From assembly GCF_030378065.1 (NCBI RefSeq), contig NZ_JAUCGJ010000001.1, positions 62,001 to 126,000 on the forward strand: a DNA stretch of 64,000 nt, given 5' to 3'. Origin of the DNA: Candidatus Venteria ishoeyi. GTDB lineage: Bacteria; Pseudomonadota; Gammaproteobacteria; Beggiatoales; Beggiatoaceae. The position numbers and the translations under genes were made by a program. Below the pieces are notes generated by a model, which ran no database searches, was not told the DNA's origin, and was given only the letters and a program-made list of their open reading frames with translations. Numbering within the stretch: the first letter of the stretch is position 1; each line of letters begins with the position of its first letter. Of the stretch, positions 46,902 to 55,250 are shown in pieces.

Positions 46902-47305
46902 ATGCCTTTCGCCATCCACAACCCCGGCCTGCTGCTCATCACCGAAGAACTGCAACAACATCCCCAATATCAAAACCTGGAACAATACCCCATATTTCAA
47001 AAATACTGCGTTCCCTTTGACCTGCGCAGCATCAGCAAAATCTGTTTCAAATTGTCAGACAGCAGTCGGCAATTTATCAGTTTTCACTACATGCACAGTC
47101 AGGCAAGACACGACTGATATCAACAAATCAGCACACCCAATCCGCTTGAACCCAGCCATAAACTGGAAAAATTCAAGGTCTCAACAGCTACATCAAATAC
47201 ATCTGTCAGCATAACGCCGATTTGTTTGGCGAATATCACGGCAGTGGCAAGCGCCACTATGCGTTTCTGGTGGATATTGCGTTTTCCCGGAAAAATTTTT
47301 GGTAA
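46902..47305 (+). pseudogene. Broken unknown gene before the DGR
   Basis: An ATG ORF of 71 codons (NPGLLLITEELQQHPQYQNL...) ends in TGA; coding-like sequence resumes in another frame and ends at about 47305 (LFGEYHGSGKRHYAFLVDIA, FSRKNFW). No family is recognised. The gap 46744-47393 holds only this relic and the degenerate MITE. Confidence 0.4.
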
Positions 47306-47393
47306 AAACCTGATGTTTGGGGTTTTTGTATGGATACAGCTATGGTAGTTTGAAGATGAATAATTTATTGAAAATATAATCAGGAGTCACCGC

Positions 47394-50300
47394 ATGAAAA
47401 AATTATATTTAATATTCGGATATATCTTAATCCTGTGCTATCCCATAGCACATGCTCAAATACTAGAATTTCCCACTTCTCAAGTCGGAATGAATTACGA
47501 TAATTACGGTTTTTTATGGCTGGAAGATGGCGAGGATTTACCAGGCATTCCAAGTGAAGATAAAAGCCAATATATACAGGAGTTAATGAACTGGGCAGCT
47601 TATTGGGATTTACCAATTCATCAGGTATATGCTTCCGGCCTTATTAACCTACCTGTTGATAGCATCATTGATGTGGACAAGCTCAATGGTATCGAAGAAT
47701 ATTACGACATCAACACACCGCTTTGGAAATTGATGCGTGATGTGCTATTTCTGGAAAGTATGCAAGATAGCATCGTCAAGTGGGAAAGCGAGTATATTAT
47801 AGGTGTGAGTGCTAATGGAAAAGAAGGAAAGTTTAAGGAAGCTCTTTACCTTGCAACAATCATTATGGAGCGCTATCAAAACTATATTGGTGATGAAGAG
47901 CGAAATGTATTGCTCAGTGTTCTGCTTGGCATAGGTGAACAAGGTGAGCATAGTTGGGGTAACCTTTTATTGGCTGATCATACAGCAGAAGCACTGACCA
48001 AAGATAAGGTCTTGGAGTATTTAGCAGAAGGTCGCCTGACTTTTTTTGATGAAAAAGACAACTTGGCTATTATTGATGGCAAAAAACTGTTAGCAAGCAT
48101 TGGTATATCTTATTATGCTAAATCTGCCAAATCAGAAACTGATAAAAAAGTTGTTGCCTTATTTGAAGCAGGGCAAACTATCTGGGGTGCCACTCAAGGG
48201 GGCATGGGGCTGATTGCTGCGCCAGGTTTACTGGTGTATCAAGGTCTTACATATGTTATTGATGGTATAAAGGCAGAAACATTAGGTGCGCATTTACTCA
48301 ATTATTATCGTTTAGCAACAGAACACACATCGCTTCTGAAAAATTATGCAGACAGTGGAAATACCGCTTCATGTGGAGATTTGAACAACTCCATGTTTGA
48401 CGCCACTAACAAAATCCTTTGCTTTGGTTATAACCGCGCTGGTGGTTATAATGATTACTTCCGTAGCACTTCTCACACTAATGACTCAACATTAAATGAA
48501 TTAGCTTATTTAAGAGAATGTACTTTCCTTAATGATGAAGAAAAGAGAAACTGTAGCGTTGATCTAAATCCTACAGGTTCACAAATCACCAAAATCCAAA
48601 AAATGTATGCCTGGGCAAATCTCTTTGCCAGCATAAAAGCCTTGAATATCCTACAGATTAAAAGAGATATTGCCGCCCATGCACATCTTAAAATGTTAAT
48701 TGCAGGGGATTTTAATCTGGATATGAACTGCGATGTCAGTAATGATGGTTATGCACCTGCCACAATAACTTGCGATGCAACACAAGCGCTTCCCAATGAG
48801 GTTTCAATTAAAGAGTATCACTATGAATTCCCAGGTGATAGCACACCTGTTGCTATTGGTGTAACCGCTCCAGGAATAAGGCAAGCTAATTTTCCGGCTG
48901 CGGGGGTTTATGATATTTCTTTGACTATTAAAACAACGGAACAAGACTATACCATTAACAAAAGAATCACCATCAAAAAACCCCCGGTTCAGGCTGCCAC
49001 AACACCGCCGGAGCCACCAAAAATCAAACTGGAAATCGAGGGTGAAAAAGCCAAATTATCCTGGCTGGATATTTTTGATGCTGAAAACTACACCTTGTTT
49101 TATGCGCCATACTCCAATCCGGTCACGCAGGAAACCCTGGATAATATTCAAAGCATTCCCGTAGGCCAGCAAAACTTTTTCTCGGTCGCCTTTGATAGAG
49201 GTGTCAGTCTTTATCTTGCGGTGCAAGCCAATAACCAGATGGGTACAGGTAATTTCTCCAATGTCGAGGCACTGGTGATTCCCGATCCAGTCACCGTACC
49301 GCCACAAGCACCTGAATTTAGAGAAACCAAACAACGGATTAACCGTATTCTGATGAAATGGAATGCGGTTGATAAAGCTGAAAGCTATACACTCTATGTG
49401 CAGGAAGACGGGCAGGCGGAACAAGTTTTGGCATCGGGTTTAAGCAATACCTATTATATTCACGGCAATGTAAAAAATGGTGTTACTTATCGTTATCGCC
49501 TGACGGCGCAGGATATAAATGGTTTAAGCAGTGCTTATTCCGTACCAGTATCTGAAACTTTTAACAATGCAGGAGAAGAACCAACGCTTGCTCCAGCTTT
49601 ATCTGCACCGGATAATCTGACAGCCACCCCCGGCGATGCTGAAATCACCCTCAGTTGGGATGCGGTCAGTGGCGCGGCGGCTTATCGGATAACGCATAAA
49701 ACTGGCACTGGAAAATTTGGCACTACGGTAGCCTCCGTGCCGGGAACCAGCCACACCCTGACCGGGCTAACCAATGGCGGCAGTTATGTGTATAAAGTCG
49801 CGGCACTAGATGCCGATGGCAACAGCGGCGACTATTCCGCCGAAGTCAGCGCCAGTCCGCAAGCCGCTACGCCGCCACCGGTTATCGGCGGCACCGGCAA
49901 GCTCAACGACACCGGCATCACCTGGGGTGGTGAGTATTCCAGAGGCAACAACGATACTTGCACCGGAGAAACCATCAGCCAGCAGGACTGCTCACAGGGG
50001 CGGGATGTCAGCCATAACGATGACAGCGATGGCAATGCAGGCTTCAGCTTTGCCAAAGTATCGGGCGGGCAATGTGTGCAGGATAACGTCACTGGCTTGA
50101 TGTGGGAAGTCAAACAAGGCGGCAATGGCACTAAAGGCGATGAAGGACTGCATGATGCCGATGATGAGTACAACTGGTACAACACCGACTCCAGCAGCAA
50201 CGGTGGCGCGGACGGCTATGCCGATGATGACGGTGACATTTGTCATGGCTACCAGTCCGGCAGCACCGGCACATATTGCAACACCCAGGCGTATGTGGCG

Positions 50301-50567
50301 CGGGTCAATACTGAAGGCTGGTGTGGTTATACCGACTGGCGTATGCCCACACGAGAAGAATTACGCTCGATTGTCGATTATGGGACTTATAATCCGGCGA
50401 TAGACACCCGTTACTTCCCCAATACACAATCCGATTGGTACTGGTCGGGCTCGCCCTATGCCGCCGTTTCAAACGACGCCTGGCACGTGGACTTCAACTA
50501 TGGGCACTACGGCAGCTACTACCGTAGCTACGGCCAGCACGTTCGCCTGGTGCGCGACGGACAGTGA
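47394..50567 (+). CDS. DGR target protein 1: exported PKD/FN3 protein with variable DUF1566 C-terminus
   Basis: Starts MKKLYLIFGYILILCYPIAHA, a signal peptide; AGGAG lies 7 nt before the ATG. The first 430 residues are unassigned, largely helical. Residues about 438-525 resemble a PKD domain. Three fibronectin III domains follow (about 535-630, 640-725, 737-825). About 890-1057 is a DUF1566 (Lcl-type) domain with VTGLMWEVKQG, NTEGWCGYTDWRMPTREELR and WYWSGSPYA. The last 41 residues are the VR, which ends HVRLVRDGQ. DUF1566 is related to the C-type-lectin-like folds that DGRs diversify. The likely role is surface display of a mutable ligand-binding site. Confidence 0.9.
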   Translation: MKKLYLIFGYILILCYPIAHAQILEFPTSQVGMNYDNYGFLWLEDGEDLPGIPSEDKSQYIQELMNWAAYWDLPIHQVYASGLINLPVDSIIDVDKLNGIEEYYDINTPLWKLMRDVLFLESMQDSIVKWESEYIIGVSANGKEGKFKEALYLATIIMERYQNYIGDEERNVLLSVLLGIGEQGEHSWGNLLLADHTAEALTKDKVLEYLAEGRLTFFDEKDNLAIIDGKKLLASIGISYYAKSAKSETDKKVVALFEAGQTIWGATQGGMGLIAAPGLLVYQGLTYVIDGIKAETLGAHLLNYYRLATEHTSLLKNYADSGNTASCGDLNNSMFDATNKILCFGYNRAGGYNDYFRSTSHTNDSTLNELAYLRECTFLNDEEKRNCSVDLNPTGSQITKIQKMYAWANLFASIKALNILQIKRDIAAHAHLKMLIAGDFNLDMNCDVSNDGYAPATITCDATQALPNEVSIKEYHYEFPGDSTPVAIGVTAPGIRQANFPAAGVYDISLTIKTTEQDYTINKRITIKKPPVQAATTPPEPPKIKLEIEGEKAKLSWLDIFDAENYTLFYAPYSNPVTQETLDNIQSIPVGQQNFFSVAFDRGVSLYLAVQANNQMGTGNFSNVEALVIPDPVTVPPQAPEFRETKQRINRILMKWNAVDKAESYTLYVQEDGQAEQVLASGLSNTYYIHGNVKNGVTYRYRLTAQDINGLSSAYSVPVSETFNNAGEEPTLAPALSAPDNLTATPGDAEITLSWDAVSGAAAYRITHKTGTGKFGTTVASVPGTSHTLTGLTNGGSYVYKVAALDADGNSGDYSAEVSASPQAATPPPVIGGTGKLNDTGITWGGEYSRGNNDTCTGETISQQDCSQGRDVSHNDDSDGNAGFSFAKVSGGQCVQDNVTGLMWEVKQGGNGTKGDEGLHDADDEYNWYNTDSSSNGGADGYADDDGDICHGYQSGSTGTYCNTQAYVARVNTEGWCGYTDWRMPTREELRSIVDYGTYNPAIDTRYFPNTQSDWYWSGSPYAAVSNDAWHVDFNYGHYGSYYRSYGQHVRLVRDGQ
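50442..50564 (+). repeat. DGR variable repeat VR1
   Basis: 41 codons align without gaps to the TR (51255-51377). My count gives about 20 substitutions at template adenines and one at a non-adenine (GAC to TAC). The template AAC codons appear here as TAC, GGC, AGC, CAC and GAC. The 3' end CTGGTGCGCGACGGA matches the TR exactly; then VR1 reads CAGTGA where TR reads AAGTGG, like the IMH/IMH* difference of known DGRs. Confidence 0.95.
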
Positions 50568-50583
50568 CCTTTGCTTTTTGCCT

Positions 50584-50620
50584 GCCCGGTTAAAACTGTG
50601 CACGAAAGTTTTTGCTGGGC
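50584..50620 (+). promoter_or_regulatory. Hairpin downstream of VR1
   Basis: GCCCGGTTAAAAC pairs with GTTTTTGCTGGGC around an 11-nt loop, 17 nt after the stop codon. The same hairpin lies after VR2. In the Bordetella phage DGR a hairpin just downstream of the IMH is needed for retrohoming. Confidence 0.7.
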
Positions 50621-50733
50621 ACGGAGCTAATCAGAATGCTGTCCGGGAACGCAAGACCTACTCTATTCTTCGGACAGCCCCGAGCCTTATCCCCGCTTGC
50701 GGGGATCGCGACATTTTTTGGAAATCTACCGCT

Positions 50734-51108
50734 ATGTATCAGAAAACCAGCCCGATATTACGTGATGCCAACCGCCTGCTAGTTGAAATGGAACAAGTAG
50801 TACGCCATTTTCCGCGTTATCACAAATACACTCTGGGTAGTGAGTTACGCAGTCAGGTATTCAAAATCAACCAGCTCATTGCACGCGCCTGGCAATATAA
50901 ACAACAAACAAACTATTACCTCAAACGGATCATTCGCAGTATAGATGACTTAAAAATCCAGTTACAACTGGCAAAAGAATTACAAGTATTTCGTAATTTT
51001 GCAGAATTTCAACGCCTGGCTGAATTAACAATCAGCCTGGGCAAACAGAGTGGGGGCTGGTTGCGGCGCCTAGCCAAGCGACAGCCAGAAGCAGAGCAAG
51101 GCGGATAA
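50734..51108 (+). CDS. avd: Avd-like four-helix-bundle DGR accessory protein
   Basis: A 124-residue, basic, all-helical protein lies between VR1 and TR, the standard place for the accessory variability determinant. Its sequence (LLVEMEQVVRHFPRYHKYTL, GSELRSQVFKINQLIARAW, a Gln/Arg-rich third helix) fits the four-helix-bundle (23S rRNA-IVP/Avd) family, including the FPRYHKYTLG motif. Avd forms a barrel-like pentamer binding RT and template RNA. The ATG at 50734 is chosen because the longer open frame upstream (to 50458) runs through VR1 in a different frame. Confidence 0.88.
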   Translation: MYQKTSPILRDANRLLVEMEQVVRHFPRYHKYTLGSELRSQVFKINQLIARAWQYKQQTNYYLKRIIRSIDDLKIQLQLAKELQVFRNFAEFQRLAELTISLGKQSGGWLRRLAKRQPEAEQGG

Positions 51109-51254
51109 GCAATCGCTTCTCTGTTTTGCTTTATTGCGCGTGCTGATGTCACTGTGCGCGGGTGAGACCCGGCTATGCGCCGGGTATGAAAAAAAGCCCA
51201 GGCTACCGTCAGGATGCCAAAGGCTTGAGGAACTTCACCCGCTAAGGAATTGTC

Positions 51255-51377
51255 TGGTCAGGCTCGCCCTATGCCGCCAATTCAAACAACGCCTGGAACG
51301 TGAACTTCAACAATGGAAACGACAACAACAACAACCGTAACAACAACCAACACGTTCGCCTGGTGCGCGACGGAAAG
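51255..51377 (+). repeat. DGR template repeat TR
   Basis: 123 nt that, in the target frame, contain 13 AAC and 2 AAT codons out of 41 and end HVRLVRDGK. The adenine-rich AAY pattern is the hallmark of DGR templates: adenine mutagenesis at the first two positions reaches many amino acids but no stop codon. It lies between avd and RT and differs from both VRs almost only at adenines. It is non-coding in its own frame context; the RT ORF overlaps it in another frame. Confidence 0.95.
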
Positions 51378-52890
51378 TGGCAACGCATCGGTATTCAACT
51401 TCGCTGACTTGTACGCGGCTTATCTGCAATGCAGACGACGCAAACGCGGCACGTCAGATTGTCAGCATTATGAACAACGCTGGCTGGACAATTTGTTTGA
51501 TACCTTATTTCGCTTACAGCAGCAAAGCTACCAGCCCACCACGACTCATTGCTTTGTCGCAGTCAAGCCTAAAGCACGGGAAATTCATGCCGCAAACTTC
51601 GCCGACCGCGTGGTGCATCACTGGCTGGTACCACGTCTGGCGGCTTTGTATGAGCCAATTTTTATTCATGATTTATATTCCAATCGTGAAGGCAAAGGCA
51701 CCCATGCAGCAGTAAAGCAGTTGCAACATTTTATGCGTAGTAAAAATCTCTCAGGATTAAATAGACCTTACTTCCTGCAACTGGACATTCATAACTTTTT
51801 TAACAGCATTGATCGCCCAATTCTCTTTAAGCAGTTACAAAAACGCCTGGGTAAAGCGATTAAACAAGGCAAGACAGGGCAGCAGGAAGCCCAAGCCCTG
51901 CGCTGGCTTTGCCACGTATTGCTAAAACACGACCTCAGTGCCGATGTACAATATATTGGCAAAGCCAAAAGTTTCAGCCAGGTGCCACCGCATAAACGCT
52001 TTGGCGCCTTAGGTGCAGACAAGGGCTTGCCAATAGGCAATCTCACCAGCCAGTTTTTTGCCAATGTCTATCTCAATGAACTGGATCAATTCATCAAACA
52101 TCAGCTTAAATGCCGCCATTATTTGCGCTATGTCGATGACTTTATCCTGCTGCACCAGGAACCAGCGCAACTGCGCCGCTGGCAACAACAAATCAGTGTG
52201 TTTTTGCAACAAAACCTGTTATTGCAATTAAAACCGGGAACCCGGTTGGCACCCGTTGCCGATGGCGCAGACTTTCTTGGTTATATCGTCCGCCCACATT
52301 ACCGTTTGGTGCGCCGCCGCGTGGTGGGCAATTTATATGAAAAACTCCATACCTGGCAAAAGCACTTTATTTCCGGTTCTCTTGTCACTGGTTGGCGCAT
52401 CAAGCTCTATCAGCAAGCCCGGGAACAATTACGCACCACTTTAAGCAGTTATCTGGGGCATTTTCAGCATGCCCATCATTACCGCCTGGTGCAGCGTATT
52501 TTTACCCGTTTTGCATGGCTCTCCTTGCTATTTCAGGCACCAGAACTACCTTTGCACCCATTGTGGCAACCGCAAACGGTCAGTAGCTATCGTAGTCAGA
52601 TTGCTTATTTTCGCCGTTTATTTCCAAAGGCTTGCTTGCATACGCAGCGTGGACGTGAATGTGATTTTGTCCTGCCAGGCATAAGCCTGCCAATCAGTCA
52701 TACCGCATTTAACCTGCTCAAGACACTGGACTGTCTGCCAAAACAAGCAGCAAACCCACAAAATCTGTCAAGGCTTGCGGTAAGTAAGCTTGTTATCAGG
52801 GAAGCCGGTTTTCTTAAGGGCGGACTCAAACGCCGCCTTATTACCCAAATCCACACTTTTCCAGGAGTACCCTTATGTTATCACGTCTAA
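51313..52890 (+). CDS. DGR reverse transcriptase
   Basis: The catalytic motifs are YFLQLDIHNFFNSIDR (motif A), GLPIGNLTSQFFANVYLNEL (with the IGNLTSQ block characteristic of DGR/group II-type RTs), HYLRYVDDFILL (YVDD active site) and ADFLGYIVRPHYRL. It copies TR RNA with frequent misincorporation at adenines. The first in-frame start is an ATG at 51313 inside the TR; before it is an in-frame TGA. The conserved RT sequence begins near FNFADLYAAYLQCRRRKRGT (51395), so a TTG at about 51409 could be the true start. The last 16 nt overlap target gene 2. Confidence 0.95.
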   Translation: METTTTTTVTTTNTFAWCATESGNASVFNFADLYAAYLQCRRRKRGTSDCQHYEQRWLDNLFDTLFRLQQQSYQPTTTHCFVAVKPKAREIHAANFADRVVHHWLVPRLAALYEPIFIHDLYSNREGKGTHAAVKQLQHFMRSKNLSGLNRPYFLQLDIHNFFNSIDRPILFKQLQKRLGKAIKQGKTGQQEAQALRWLCHVLLKHDLSADVQYIGKAKSFSQVPPHKRFGALGADKGLPIGNLTSQFFANVYLNELDQFIKHQLKCRHYLRYVDDFILLHQEPAQLRRWQQQISVFLQQNLLLQLKPGTRLAPVADGADFLGYIVRPHYRLVRRRVVGNLYEKLHTWQKHFISGSLVTGWRIKLYQQAREQLRTTLSSYLGHFQHAHHYRLVQRIFTRFAWLSLLFQAPELPLHPLWQPQTVSSYRSQIAYFRRLFPKACLHTQRGRECDFVLPGISLPISHTAFNLLKTLDCLPKQAANPQNLSRLAVSKLVIREAGFLKGGLKRRLITQIHTFPGVPLCYHV

Positions 52891-53366
52891 TATTTGTAGC
52901 TTGCGGGCTTGTTTTTACTTGCAACCTGTCCGCCCAAACCTGCAACCCCGACATCCAGGCAAGTACCCCCGATGCGCGTTTTACCCACAATGGGGATGGT
53001 ACAGTCACTGACCAGCAAACCGGCTTAATCTGGAAGCGTTGCCTGGAAGGGCAAAGCGGCGCGGATTGCATGACAGGTACGCCAGAAAGCTTTACCTGGC
53101 AACAGGCTTTACAACGCGGGGCATCACAAAGCCCCTGGCGTTTACCCAATATCAAGGAACTGGCTTCTATTGTTGAACTGCATTGTTATGATCCGGCAAT
53201 TAATTTAACGATGTTTCCTAATGACCCTGGTGGTTATGTCTGGTCAGGCTCGCCCTATGCCGCCCATGCGAACCTCGCCTGGTACGTGGACTTCGACAGT
53301 GGGCACGCCAGCGGCTACTACCGTGGCTACAGCCGGCACGTTCGCCTGGTGCGCGACGGACAGTGA
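52875..53366 (+). CDS. DGR target protein 2: small exported DUF1566 protein with VR2
   Basis: A 163-residue protein with a signal peptide (MLSRLIFVACGLVFTCNLSA) and a single DUF1566 domain: VTDQQTGLIWKRCLEGQSG, TWQQALQRG, WRLPNIKELASIVE, YVWSGSPYA. The last 41 residues are VR2. The start overlaps the RT stop by 16 nt, suggesting co-transcription and translational coupling. Unlike target 1 it has no extra domains, so it presents the diversified domain alone in the periplasm or outside. Confidence 0.9.
   Translation: MLSRLIFVACGLVFTCNLSAQTCNPDIQASTPDARFTHNGDGTVTDQQTGLIWKRCLEGQSGADCMTGTPESFTWQQALQRGASQSPWRLPNIKELASIVELHCYDPAINLTMFPNDPGGYVWSGSPYAAHANLAWYVDFDSGHASGYYRGYSRHVRLVRDGQ
53241..53363 (+). 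repeat. DGR variable repeat VR2
   Basis: Ungapped 41-codon match to the TR. My count gives about 23 changes at template adenines and one elsewhere (TCA to GCG includes T to G). Codons such as AAC to CTC and CAA to CGG show multiple adenine changes in one codon. The 3' CTGGTGCGCGACGGACAGTGA is identical to VR1. Confidence 0.95.
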
Positions 53367-53383
53367 CCTTTGGTTTTTGCCTA

Positions 53384-53418
53384 CCCGGTTAAAACCATGC
53401 ACGAAAGTTTTCGCCGGG
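53384..53418 (+). promoter_or_regulatory. Hairpin downstream of VR2
   Basis: CCCGGTTAAAAC pairs with GTTTTCGCCGGG (10 of 12 pairs) around an 11-nt loop, 17 nt after the VR2 stop. It matches the hairpin after VR1. The region of similarity between the two sites extends about 60 nt past the VR stop codons. Confidence 0.7.
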
Positions 53419-53506
53419 CACGGAGCCAAGCCCGGTAGGAAAAATTGAAGACAAAAATTGAAAGCCAAAAATTGAAGACAGCCATTAAAATGTAACCGTT
53501 TACCCT

Positions 53507-53532
53507 CATTACCAAGCTCCAGCTTGGTAATG
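53507..53532. repeat. Palindrome CATTACCAAGCT
   Basis: CATTACCAAGCT, a 2-nt spacer and AGCTTGGTAATG form a perfect inverted repeat. It lies in a 380-bp gap (53367-53749) with the VR2 hairpin and one gene fragment, and looks like a dispersed repeat. Confidence 0.5.
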
Positions 53533-53572
53533 CCTACCTTGCAAGCTCCACTTGCCGTGTTAAACTTCTAAA

Positions 53573-53677
53573 ATGGCTCGAAGCAATTATCAAATCCTCA
53601 ATGAAGCATTCCCTTATTTCCATACTGCAAGCGTTATAGCCTGGTTGCTTGTTTTCGCCCGTAGAGCTTGGGAATGA
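53573..53677 (+). pseudogene. Short gene remnant
   Basis: A 34-codon ATG ORF (ARSNYQILNEAFPYFHTASV) whose start recalls the N-terminus of transposase-type proteins of repetitive elements, cut off by TGA. Evidence is weak. Confidence 0.25.
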
Positions 53678-53749
53678 GGGGACTGTTATGCACTCTGCCA
53701 AACTAAACAAAGGTCATCCAACATGAAGCTTTAATCAAGGAGAAATGGA

Positions 53750-54031
53750 ATGCCTATTTCAATCAATAAACCATTAGCAAAAAATGTTAAATTTGATACT
53801 GATATGATGTGGCTTGAGCTGGTTGATGGTCGAAAATTAGGGGTGCTGCTGGCTTATTTTCCACGTTTACTCAATGCGCAACTGGAGCAGTGTCAACACT
53901 ATGAAATCAGTGGCGGCGGTAGCGGTTTGCATTGGGATGAACTTGATGAGGATATTAGTGTTGAATACCTGTTAATGGGCATTGGAGACAGAACACAATC
54001 TTACCCACCTTCAAAAAATTTAGCCGCATAG
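53750..54031 (+). CDS. DUF2442 protein
   Basis: The 93-residue protein shows the DUF2442 pattern: VKFDTDMMWLELVDGRKLGV, LAYFPRLLNA and LHWDELDEDISVEYLLMG. DUF2442 proteins are often the second member of toxin-antitoxin-like pairs with DUF4160, and the partner is missing here. AAGGAG lies about 7 nt upstream of the ATG. The role is presumed antitoxin-like. Confidence 0.82.
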   Translation: MPISINKPLAKNVKFDTDMMWLELVDGRKLGVLLAYFPRLLNAQLEQCQHYEISGGGSGLHWDELDEDISVEYLLMGIGDRTQSYPPSKNLAA

Positions 54032-54142
54032 CGTGACAGCGTGGATAAATTCGTAAGGCGAGTAACTCGTAAGGCGGATAAGCGATAGCGTCATCCGCCA
54101 TTTTGATACTTTATTTGGTGTATAACACTATCACTCTAATAT

Positions 54143-54430
54143 TCATCTCGCCAAAGCTTTTAATACTGCTTGTGGCTCTCGATCCACAACATTAAGCAAT
54201 ACCAATGCTGGACCATGAGGTACACGATCACCCCGCTCCCAATGTCTTAATGTACTTACACTAATACCAAATGCAGATGCAAATTCTGTTTGACTCATAT
54301 CCATTTTGGTACGAATATTTTTTACATCAACAGAGGAAAATTCATGGACAATAGCTTTGGTATGTTTTCCTTTTGAATAATCAACAGCTTCTTCAAGCCC
54401 CTGTTTAATGCTTTTAAAAAAATCAGTCAT
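54143..54430 (-). CDS. HigA-like helix-turn-helix antitoxin
   Basis: The XRE-type HTH is plain: NIRTKMDMSQTEFASAFGIS, VSTLRHWERGDRVPHGPA. The preceding segment and the C-terminus (LLNVVDREPQAVLKAL) fit the MqsA/HigA group of antitoxins. The start at 54430 (MTDFFKSIKQG) is used instead of an ATG 12 nt upstream. It overlaps the toxin's end by 8 nt, giving the toxin-first order of higBA. It should repress its own operon. Confidence 0.82.
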   Translation of the reverse strand: MTDFFKSIKQGLEEAVDYSKGKHTKAIVHEFSSVDVKNIRTKMDMSQTEFASAFGISVSTLRHWERGDRVPHGPALVLLNVVDREPQAVLKALAR

Positions 54431-54833
54431 TAGATACACCATAGTTCTTTAGTAAAAGTTGTGTGAATCTAGCAAACTCATTCCGTTCTGATTTAGATAA
54501 ATTTGCCTTTTCACTTTTGCCAAATAGTGAAAGCAGAAATAACGGCATGGTTTCATTGTGATAATAGTAAACCACTCTAACTCCGCCGCTTTTTCCCTTA
54601 TTTCCAGATGCCCACCGAAATTTTCTAATACCTCCCGTACCTTGCATAATTACACCAGATTGTGGATGTGCTGCTAAGCAGGAAGATTTTGGTAATCGAC
54701 TCTGTTGCCATAGGTTCTGGGTCTTCCCTCTATGCAGGTCAGGGTTTGCAACCCCAACCTTTACATTTTGGAAAACCCAGCATTCTGAACTCCTCTTCCA
54801 AATTCCTCCCACTACACCCCCAACACCCCACAT
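54423..54833 (-). CDS. HigB/RelE-like toxin, N-terminus uncertain
   Basis: The C-terminal 75 residues match HigB-2-type RelE toxins: AAHPQSGVIMQGTGGIRKFR, GNKGKSGGVRVVYYY and FLLSLFGKSEKANLSKSE. The first 45 residues (MWGVGGVVGGIWKR...) do not look like the usual toxin start, so the real N-terminus is replaced, mis-set or lost; the gene may be a pseudogene. These toxins cut mRNA on the ribosome. It is immediately upstream of its HTH antitoxin. Confidence 0.6.
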   Translation of the reverse strand: MWGVGGVVGGIWKRSSECWVFQNVKVGVANPDLHRGKTQNLWQQSRLPKSSCLAAHPQSGVIMQGTGGIRKFRWASGNKGKSGGVRVVYYYHNETMPLFLLSLFGKSEKANLSKSERNEFARFTQLLLKNYGVSND

Positions 54834-54879
54834 CAGCTACATTGCCATAATGTCCCCACCCAAGTCAGGTAGCCAGGTA

Positions 54880-55215
54880 GGGTGCGCATAATGCCGCCGC
54901 TGAACTTTGTTTTGGCAAAAAATTAAAACGGCATTTTGCGCACGCAGGTAATGACCATAACTTTCCGCGTTCGCGCCGCGTAAAACTTGCGGCGCAAACC
55001 CTACTGTGCGGGGAAAATTGAAGACCGGGAAAATTGAAGCCCGGTAGGGTGGGCGAATTCCGTCCAATGAATTTTGCTGTGGCACTGAAACATCACGGAA
55101 TTTGCCCACCATTCCCAATTGGCAATAAATAGTGGGCAAAATGCCGATAAACACTGTACCAGAACCAAACATCGTGGCGGCATTTCGCCCACCCTGCGCG
55201 GGATATTGCAATGGC
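54880..55215. repeat. Gene-free stretch with two REP-like palindromes
   Basis: No supported gene. GTAGGGTGCGCATAATGCCG with its later complement CGGCATTTTGCGCAC, and GGTAGGGTGGGCGAATTCCG with CGGAATTTGCCCACC and CGGCATTTCGCCCACC, form nested inverted repeats typical of dispersed REP-like elements. It separates the toxin-antitoxin pair from the methyltransferase. Confidence 0.6.
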
Positions 55216-55250
55216 AAATGATTGGATTTATCGGACTTTGCATCGGTATC

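Noticed and set aside
47375-47380. TATAAT before the DGR target gene as its promoter
   Set aside because: Transcription would start after the AGGAG ribosome site at 47382, and no -35 at 16-18 nt is seen, so the match is likely chance.
50458-51108. A 216-codon open frame covering VR1 and avd
   Set aside because: The first 92 codons read VR1 in a different frame from target 1. The Avd similarity starts at the ATG at 50734, so the shorter gene is annotated.
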